From: Candidatus Nanoarchaeia archaeon
GTDB lineage: Archaea; Nanobdellota; Nanobdellia; SCGC-AAA011-G17; GW2011-AR17
Direction: 5' to 3'
DNA: 35,644 bases
Assembly (NCBI GenBank): GCA_028706745.1
Contig: JAQTVM010000015.1
Location: 1-35,644, forward strand
The stretch's first letter is position 1, and each line of letters opens with the position of its first letter. The position numbers and the translations under genes are program-made. The notes beneath the pieces are model-generated. The model ran no database searches, had not been told where the DNA came from, and was given only the letters and a program-made list of their open reading frames with translations. Of the stretch, positions 30,280-35,644 are shown piece by piece.

Positions 30280-33042
30280 ATGGAAACATTATTTCAGAGA
30301 ATTGGGAATTATCTGGATATGGCGGGAGAATCCTTTGTCATACCAGAGTATATTAGCAGTAATCTCCGACATAATCTGTGGTCATGGCAAAAAGATGCCC
30401 TGTGCTATTTTAATGCATATGAAACAAAAAGAGATAGAGTTGTTGATAATTTAAATGAACCAATACATCTGATGTTTAATATGGCAACGGGAACAGGCAA
30501 AACTCTTCTTATGGCTGCTTTAATCTTACATTACTACACAAAAGGGTATAGGTATTTTATTTTCTTTGTAAACCAAAACAATATTGTTGATAAAACAGAG
30601 AATAATTTTATTGACAAGGAACACACAAAATACCTATTTCGCAAAAATATTGTAATTGATGATAAGATTATAAATATTCGTAAAGTAGAAACTTTCGATA
30701 ATACAAATGATATACAAATAAAGTTTACCTCGGTACATAAACTCCATAATCTAGTTTATGGGGCAGAAGAGAATACTTTAACATTAGAAGAATTGCAAAA
30801 ATTAGATTTAGTTATGATTGGTGATGAGGCACACCATCTCAATGCTCAAACAATACGAAATGGCCAGATTAATCAAAATTTGCCTTTGGAATTAAAAGAA
30901 AATGCTCGTGAAGAAGATGTTGAGAAAAGTTGGGAAGATACCGTATTGAACAAGATATTAAATAGGGGCAAAATCAAGCAAGATAAGGAAAATAGGAATG
31001 TTTTATTAGAATTTACAGCTACAATCCCTAAATGTGAAGAAGTTAAAGCAAAATATCACTCAAAAACTATTTTTGAATTTAAATTAATTGATTTTTTAAA
31101 AGCAGGCTATACTAAAGAGATAAACCTTATCTCCACATCATTAAAGAAAAAAGAAAAAATCTTGCTTGCTTTGCTTTTTAATTGGTATCGCCACCAAATT
31201 GCACTAAAGAATAATATCCCTAACTTTAAGCCTGTTATCTTATTTCGAAGCAAGTTTATTGAAAAATCTAAGGAAGATTATACTGAATTTCTGGCAATTA
31301 TTGCCAGTTTGCATTTAACTGATTTTGATTTCTTAAAGAATATCGAAGAAAGTATTAAGCAGGATCAAACGAGCTTATTTACAGCGTATGAACAAGGAAA
31401 AAGTAGAATCAAACAGATCATGCAATTTATAAAAACTGAAAAAGTTAGCATTAATGAAATTGTAAGCTATATTAAAGACGAATTTGTTGAAAGAAATTGC
31501 ATTATAACAAATTCAAAAGAAAATAAGGCCTTGACAAAAGAGAAGACAACAGAAGAACAAGAACAATTATTAAATAGCTTAGAAGACAAAAATAATCATA
31601 TCCGAGCAATCTTTACTGTAAAACGGCTTACAGAAGGGTGGGATGTTTTAAACCTATTTGACATTGTCAGATTATACGAAGGAAGAGATGAGGGGCATCG
31701 CAATGGGCAAAGAATTGCTGGACAAACGACAGTGCAAGAAATACAGCTTATCGGAAGAGGAGTGAGATATTTTCCTTTCGAATATAGAGATTATGAGAAA
31801 AATAGAAGAAAGTTTGATAATGATTTAGAGAATCCTGCCAGAGTTTTAGAAGAATTTTATTATCATAGTGAAGACGACCATCGTTACCTTGACGAATTAA
31901 AGCGAGAACTTAAAAATAAGGGTTTTATTCAAGAAAATAGAGTTATTAAAAAATTTGCATTAAAAGAGGAATTTAAGCAAAGTGATTTCTTTAAAGAAAT
32001 AAAAGTATGGAAAAATGATAAAATGGATAATCCCGAAAGGAGAAAAAAGAATTTAGCAGAATTAAAGAAAGAATTTAGCTTAAAAACCTATAAACTTAAA
32101 GAGCTTAGAATAAGTGAACAGCAGGTTATATTGGATAAGGACAAAGACAAAATTCTCGTTGAAAGCCCACATAAAGACAAGCGAACAATAACTGTGAAAA
32201 TTGCTGAATTCGAAAAACCAATTATTTGGAAAGCCATTAATATAAAAGCGACAAAAGAGCTATCCATCTTACGTTTTGAAAATCTACAAGAAGAACTTAA
32301 TTTGGACAGTATTAATGAGCTTTTGGAAGATAATTTTATAGGCAACTTAGAGATTAATATTGTTGTTCCAAAAGAAATAATCTCCTTTACAGAGATTAGT
32401 AATAATGAAAAATTAGACTTGCTCCTATACTTTTTTGATGATTTTACAAAGAAACTCAAAGAAATAACCAATCCTTTCAAAGGAAAAGAAATGTTTGAAT
32501 CATTTTTATTTAAAGATTTATTCGGAATTGAAAAAGAAAAGATGATGCTTATAAACCAAGAGAGTAAAACCATGGAAGCGGATTTATTGCAACATAAATG
32601 GTATGTACTTAATGGATTTAATGGCACTAGCGAAGAAAGAGAATTATTGGAATTTATACGGACTAAAATTGGGAATTTAGAAGATAAGTATCCTGAAGTA
32701 TATTTGCTCAGAAATGAAGAGATATACACTTTATATGATTTCGAAAAGGGTAGGGGATTTGAGCCTGACTTTTTGTTATTTCTTAAATGCAAGGAAGGCG
32801 AAGCATATTATCAGATATTTATTGAACCGAAAGGGTCGCAATTTAAAGACATAGGAGGAGAATTTAAACAGGGCAAAGAAGGCTGGAAAGAAGAATTTTT
32901 ACAGCAGATTACAGATAAGTATGGAGATGGAAAATTATTAAAAGCAGAGAATAAAAATTATAAGCTAATCGGACTGCCATTATTTAATAAAAAAGCAGAA
33001 TTGACCTTTGAAAAAGCATTTAGCGAGCGACTATTAAATTAG
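30280..33042 (+). CDS. res: Type III restriction endonuclease subunit (Res)
   Basis: 920 residues, typical length. The SF2 helicase core has Walker A NMATGTGKT (67-75), DEAH (182-185), motif III FTATIP, motif V region TVKRLTEGWDVLN and motif VI QLIGRGVRYF. The C-terminal endonuclease has EPDFLLFL (Asp830) and IFIEPKG (Glu849-x-Lys851), a PD-ExK site. The ATG lies 2 nt after the mod stop, so the two are translated together. With Mod it forms the ATP-dependent type III complex that cuts DNA with unmodified sites. All key motifs are intact, so the system looks active if the Mod motif change is tolerated. Confidence 0.95.
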   Translation: METLFQRIGNYLDMAGESFVIPEYISSNLRHNLWSWQKDALCYFNAYETKRDRVVDNLNEPIHLMFNMATGTGKTLLMAALILHYYTKGYRYFIFFVNQNNIVDKTENNFIDKEHTKYLFRKNIVIDDKIINIRKVETFDNTNDIQIKFTSVHKLHNLVYGAEENTLTLEELQKLDLVMIGDEAHHLNAQTIRNGQINQNLPLELKENAREEDVEKSWEDTVLNKILNRGKIKQDKENRNVLLEFTATIPKCEEVKAKYHSKTIFEFKLIDFLKAGYTKEINLISTSLKKKEKILLALLFNWYRHQIALKNNIPNFKPVILFRSKFIEKSKEDYTEFLAIIASLHLTDFDFLKNIEESIKQDQTSLFTAYEQGKSRIKQIMQFIKTEKVSINEIVSYIKDEFVERNCIITNSKENKALTKEKTTEEQEQLLNSLEDKNNHIRAIFTVKRLTEGWDVLNLFDIVRLYEGRDEGHRNGQRIAGQTTVQEIQLIGRGVRYFPFEYRDYEKNRRKFDNDLENPARVLEEFYYHSEDDHRYLDELKRELKNKGFIQENRVIKKFALKEEFKQSDFFKEIKVWKNDKMDNPERRKKNLAELKKEFSLKTYKLKELRISEQQVILDKDKDKILVESPHKDKRTITVKIAEFEKPIIWKAINIKATKELSILRFENLQEELNLDSINELLEDNFIGNLEINIVVPKEIISFTEISNNEKLDLLLYFFDDFTKKLKEITNPFKGKEMFESFLFKDLFGIEKEKMMLINQESKTMEADLLQHKWYVLNGFNGTSEERELLEFIRTKIGNLEDKYPEVYLLRNEEIYTLYDFEKGRGFEPDFLLFLKCKEGEAYYQIFIEPKGSQFKDIGGEFKQGKEGWKEEFLQQITDKYGDGKLLKAENKNYKLIGLPLFNKKAELTFEKAFSERLLN

Positions 33043-33121
33043 TGTATTACATTTTCAGAGAGGATAAGGCGGCACATAGTCTTATCTACCCTAATCTTAG
33101 CTTCCAGTTATCCAGATAATT

Positions 33122-33289
33122 TTATCCTTTTGAAAAGCACAAGGCTGCTAATACGAAAACACATCCTACAATAGCGATAAGGAGCTTACCAAAAAATCCG
33201 ACATTCGTGCTCCAAGGGGCTATTATTAGGACTGCTCCTACTATTACAGCCATTGCTGTTCCGGATATTAATGCAGTTGTTCCAGACAT
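33122..33289 (-). CDS. Small two-helix membrane protein
   Basis: 55 residues: MSGTTALISGTAMAVIVGAVLIIAPWSTN...FGKLLIAIVGCVFVLAALCFSKG, written here in part. Two hydrophobic helices (~8-26 and ~34-51) are joined by a short polar turn. A minus-strand TATA (plus GTTTATATTTAAAT, ~33306-33319) is 17-30 nt before the ATG, which supports a real leaderless gene. It lies behind the convergent res gene. Function unknown; such small proteins in defence neighbourhoods are sometimes membrane effectors, but nothing here demonstrates that. Confidence 0.6.
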   Translation of the reverse strand: MSGTTALISGTAMAVIVGAVLIIAPWSTNVGFFGKLLIAIVGCVFVLAALCFSKG

Positions 33290-33345
33290 AAGATGTTGAA
33301 ATAGGTTTATATTTAAATTAAAGACTAATAATTATGGGAATTCCC

Positions 33346-33999
33346 CTATTTTAAAAGATATACTTTTGTTGTGCTTCTATCATTCCCGCCAGTCGGGCTT
33401 CTATAAGCCCGTTCTTCTATTTTTATTGATGAAGACAGCTGATTTAGATACTCGTCTATTGTTTTAGGATCAAGACTTTTTCCAAATTCTCTTTGTGAAA
33501 GTTTCCGGATATCAGCTTTATTTAATCCATTGGAGTGCTGTGCAAGTAACTTTAAAATAAATACGGCTCTTGGATTCGGTGAGTCTGTTTTTTTAGGCTT
33601 GTGCTTATTTTTCAATATAAGTGCAATCTTGTTTCTTTCTCTATAAAGTTCCCGCGTATCATCTTCGAGTAAGGCAAAAATAATAGTCAAGGGTATAAGT
33701 AGAATCATCATAGGAATAAACCAATTCTGGAAATTTTCTATGGGCTTAGCATGATGCATAAATGAAAAAACTATAAATATGAACATGAATATACTGAAAA
33801 AACCAAGAATGACAAAAGCAGTCCATTTGAGGACTCTTCTAATATCAATTTTTAGTTTTTCTTGAGCCCTATTTAGCCAATGATTCTTTTCCCTGTATTC
33901 AATCTTATCTTCATAGGATTTAAGGAGCGTCTCAAGCTCATCTATTGAAAGCTTTACATATTCGCTTAAATCCTTATTTTCGTCTTTTTCTTGGCTCAT
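33346..33999 (-). CDS. Membrane protein with C-terminal winged-helix-like domain
   Basis: 217 residues. A charged helical N-terminus (~1-55, ELETLLKSYEDKIEYREKN) precedes two membrane helices (~60-82 WTAFVILGFFSIFMFIFIVF and ~93-112 FIPMMILLIPLTIIFALL). A cytoplasmic C-terminal domain (~140-217) has AVFILKLLAQHSNGLNKADI, the helix KTIDEYLNQLSSSIKI, and a wing-like TGGNDRSTTKVYLL, reading like a winged helix. This could be a membrane-tethered regulator (inference). TATA-like TATAAATA at 34035-34042 would leave a ~10-nt leader. AT-rich like the adjacent R-M genes. Confidence 0.65.
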   Translation of the reverse strand: MSQEKDENKDLSEYVKLSIDELETLLKSYEDKIEYREKNHWLNRAQEKLKIDIRRVLKWTAFVILGFFSIFMFIFIVFSFMHHAKPIENFQNWFIPMMILLIPLTIIFALLEDDTRELYRERNKIALILKNKHKPKKTDSPNPRAVFILKLLAQHSNGLNKADIRKLSQREFGKSLDPKTIDEYLNQLSSSIKIEERAYRSPTGGNDRSTTKVYLLK

Positions 34000-34061
34000 T
34001 TTCTATTACCAAAAATAGAATTTACTTTCAAGATTATAAATATTCCTCTTCGTTCTCGCAT

Positions 34062-34135
34062 GAAAGCCACGGGCTTTCGGGCACCTGCAAAGCACTTCGT
34101 GCTTTGCCACCAGAACATGGCTGCATCGCAGCCAT
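34062..34135 (-). repeat. Tri-hairpin element, copy 3 (inverted)
   Basis: On the minus strand, hairpin 1 is ATGGCTGC-GAT-GCAGCCAT (34117-34135), hairpin 2 is GCAAAGCAC-GAA-GTGCTTTGC (34087-34107), and hairpin 3 is GAAAGCC-CGT-GGCTTTC (34062-34078). It lies directly after the stop of the reductase remnant. Same order and spacing as copies 1 and 2, but with different, still complementary inner bases. Confidence 0.8.
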
Positions 34136-34139
34136 CCGC

Positions 34140-34599
34140 CTACCAAATCACCTTCAACCCGTACTTCCACAGCCGTGGCTCACTCTTAATCAATTTAAAT
34201 ATAAACTTGCTCGGAAAATCCCTATCTTCTTCCTCAAGAACGTTCTTAGCCTTCCCTTCACTTATAATACTAATAATATCATTATAATCCTTAACCCCTA
34301 ACTTATCCATAGTAACTCTCATAAGAATAGCGGAGTGCACAGCTGTCAGGGCGTTATACAGGCACTCTGCTATTTGGCAAATAGGGATTTGCCATAAGAT
34401 TCAATTTAAGCTCTTTCTTAACATCAGCACAATTATCCTCATACTTCTCAATACCCTTGGAAAGTGCATTAGCAGCAAGCAACCCGGGAATTATCCCTCC
34501 AAACGAAACAGCCTTCACCTGAGTTGCAGCGTCACCAACAAGAGCAACATTATCCTTGACAAGCTTCTGAGAAGGATTGTAAATCGGAATAAGCCTTGT
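34140..34599 (-). pseudogene. Geranylgeranyl-reductase-like gene remnant with insertion
   Basis: The first piece (34599 down to ~34396) reads RLIPIYNPSQKLVKDNVALV, GDAATQVKAVSFGGIIPGLL and AANALSKGIEKYEDN. This is the FAD-binding GDAA...GGI...GLLAA region of geranylgeranyl reductases (archaeal lipid saturation). It breaks at a stop at 34354-34356. The C-terminal part then resumes in another frame: RVTMDKLGVKDYNDIISIIS...FIFKLIKSEPRLWKYGLKVIW-stop. Between the pieces is a ~60-nt insert with two hairpins. The N-terminal half is absent: a stop (34600-34602) precedes the first piece. So it is a truncated, interrupted gene; the short frame at 34140-34340 is unlikely to be a separate gene. Confidence 0.7.
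34330..34397. repeat. Hairpin insert inside the reductase remnant
   Basis: AGCGGAGTGC (34328-34337) pairs with GCACTCTGCT (34362-34371), one mismatch. The adjacent 7-bp hairpin GGCAAAT-AGGG-ATTTGCC (34376-34393) follows. Together they separate the two reading frames of the reductase remnant. Confidence 0.55.
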
Positions 34600-34602
34600 T
34601 TA

Positions 34603-34860
34603 AGGCGTTAGGGGAGCTTGAAGGCTAACTAAGTTGTCCACAAATTGTGTACAACTGCTTTTCCACGGCTTTGTCAAGTGGTTCCTTGCATTATTTGGCA
34701 TTCAATAAAGCCGTCTCCGAGGAAAGGCTTTGAAAACTTTTCACAAGAGCCGAAAATACGCATTACTCAGCCGAAAATTCAGAGCCACTTGCCACTCGTC
34801 ACACGAACGCACAGGATTTATAAGCAACATAATATTCATCATACGCAGGAAGGTGATAGA
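34603..34860. other. Non-coding leader/junction region before the BRO-N gene
   Basis: No gene is seen. It holds a near-perfect hairpin AGTTGT-C-CACAA-A-TTGTG-T-ACAACT (34632-34656) and a pair of GCCGAAAAT units (~34751 and ~34781). TATA-like GATTTATAAG at ~34815-34824 and the Shine-Dalgarno AGGAAGGTG (34847-34855) of the next gene close the region. Confidence 0.5.
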
Positions 34861-35595
34861 ATGGAAGAACATAATGCGCTGGTAGTATTTCAAGGAATGC
34901 CCATCAGAAGGGAATGGCATAATAACGAGTGGTATTTTAGTGTAACAGACATAATCTTAGTTTTAACTAACAGCAAAGATTCACTTGCATACTGGAGAAA
35001 ATTAAAGCAAAGGGAACCCCAACTCGTGACAATTTGTCACGCTTTCAAATTGCCTGCTGCGGACGGCAAATTAAGGGCTGCAGACTGCGTTAATACACAA
35101 ATGGGCTTTAGGCTTGTGCAGTCCATTCCTTCGCTGAAAGCAGAGCCGTTTAAGCAGTGGCTTGCCCAGGTTGGCTACGAGCGCATACAGGAGATACAGG
35201 ACCCTGAGCTTGCCCAGAACAGGGCAAAGGCATATTACGAGATGAAAGGATACCCGAAAGACTGGATTGAAAAAAGATTAAGGGGCATTGCCATAAGGCA
35301 AGAATTGACTGATGAATGGAAAGGCAGGGAAGTCACGGAAGAGAAGGAATTTGCCATACTTACAAATGAGATAAGCAAGACTGCCTTTGGAAAGACAGTG
35401 GAAGAATACAAGGAGCTTAAAGGGCTGAATAAACAGAACCTGCGCGATCACATGACTGACTGGGAGCTTATACTTACAATGGTTGGAGAAAAAGCAACAA
35501 CAGATATTACAAAGGCAAAAGACTCAACAGGATTTGAAGAGTGCAAGGAATCCGCCCATGAGGGCGGAAAGATAGCCCAAGATACCAGAAAGTAG
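34861..35595 (+). CDS. BRO-N/antirepressor-like protein, probably ended by a premature stop
   Basis: 244 residues from the ATG at 34861, which has its own Shine-Dalgarno; the open frame upstream to 34645 is non-coding. The N-terminal BRO-N domain has VVFQGMPIRREWHNNEWYFS, VTDIILVLTNSKDSLAYWRK and LVTICHAFKLPAADGK. QSIPSLKAEPFKQWLAQVGY, ERIQEIQDPELA and RLRGIAIRQELTDEW follow, as in archaeal/bacterial BRO-family antirepressors. The frame ends GGKIAQDTRK-TAG, but the same frame continues IEEKTGKSIVSKDNF to the window edge, as intact relatives do, so GAG to TAG mutation is likely. The family is linked to phages and mobile elements; the exact role is unknown. Confidence 0.82.
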   Translation: MEEHNALVVFQGMPIRREWHNNEWYFSVTDIILVLTNSKDSLAYWRKLKQREPQLVTICHAFKLPAADGKLRAADCVNTQMGFRLVQSIPSLKAEPFKQWLAQVGYERIQEIQDPELAQNRAKAYYEMKGYPKDWIEKRLRGIAIRQELTDEWKGREVTEEKEFAILTNEISKTAFGKTVEEYKELKGLNKQNLRDHMTDWELILTMVGEKATTDITKAKDSTGFEECKESAHEGGKIAQDTRK

Positions 35596-35644
35596 ATTGA
35601 GGAAAAAACAGGCAAATCCATTGTTTCAAAAGATAATTTCATGC

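Noticed and set aside
32088-32792. Long open frame antisense to res
   Set aside because: Composition is Ser/Leu/Ile-rich shadow of an AT-rich gene; no promoter, and res is intact on the other strand.
35024-35042. Palindrome CGTGACA-ATT-TGTCACG inside the BRO-N gene
   Set aside because: It encodes the conserved V-T-x-C-H stretch; GTG ACA ... TGT CAC is self-complementary by codon accident, so no special role is needed.
1-35644. CRISPR arrays, rRNA genes, insertion-sequence transposases
   Set aside because: Looked for; no regularly spaced direct repeats, no rRNA signatures and no transposase or integrase motifs were seen.

Overview
This window looks like chromosomal DNA of a small-genome archaeon, most probably a DPANN member (Woesearchaeota/Pacearchaeota-like). 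The evidence is an archaeal-type GluRS, a rio1-dim2 ribosome-maturation pair, an AlaX editing protein and a tRNA-Gln(UUG) gene with a canonical bulge-helix-bulge intron at 37/38. In addition, most genes have an A/T-rich TATA box about 23-33 nt before the start codon and no room for a 5' leader, so leaderless transcription seems to be the norm. A minority (unknown genes at 3191, 6078, 7291, 10323, 20147 and 34861) carry a Shine-Dalgarno sequence instead.

From 1 to about 22.3 kb the window is mainly housekeeping. It holds an ADP-forming acyl-CoA synthetase alpha subunit (cut by the window edge), a RelE-like toxin-antitoxin pair, UDP-glucose dehydrogenase, and an unknown Cys-rich-headed protein in operon with GluRS. 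Next come a coiled-coil protein, an unknown gene with its truncated paralogue, an ABC1/UbiB kinase followed by a phasin-like protein, a tandem pair of diverged unknown paralogues and a small membrane protein. After these lie a bacterial-type AspRS divergent from an HD-domain protein, AlaX, the intron-bearing tRNA-Gln, and a Fic AMP-transferase flanked on both sides by the same inverted repeat. A HAD pseudogene and an Rmt/FmrO-like 16S rRNA methyltransferase follow, then dim2-rio1, a DMT-family transporter, and a candidate 80-nt structured small RNA not explained by any gene. GluRS plus tRNA-Gln fit the usual archaeal indirect route (Glu-tRNA-Gln, then amidation), although no amidotransferase is visible here.

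From about 22.3 kb to the end the window becomes an accessory region. It carries an array of perfect palindromes, an asparagine-synthetase/Dph6-like fusion, a DUF1016/YhcG-type nuclease, an AAA_14/DUF4143 ATPase behind a set of operator-like repeats, and three decayed copies of the C-terminus of an HTH-bearing protein. There is also a complete, AT-rich type III restriction-modification operon (mod-res) divergent from a winged-helix regulator, two small membrane proteins, a broken geranylgeranyl-reductase-like gene, and a BRO-N antirepressor-like gene that ends at a probable premature stop.

The most unusual signals are non-coding. (i) A ~77-bp element of three consecutive hairpins occurs three times, with differences that keep base pairing. 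(ii) A cluster of palindromes shares a TGA-N2-TCA core with varying but complementary arms. (iii) The Fic gene sits between two inverted repeats of almost identical geometry. (iv) The 80-nt RNA candidate has a three-armed fold and its own TATA box. (v) Two divergent gene pairs each appear to share a single TATA box placed midway between two leaderless starts. Protein identities below come from recognising motifs by eye; no database search was run.
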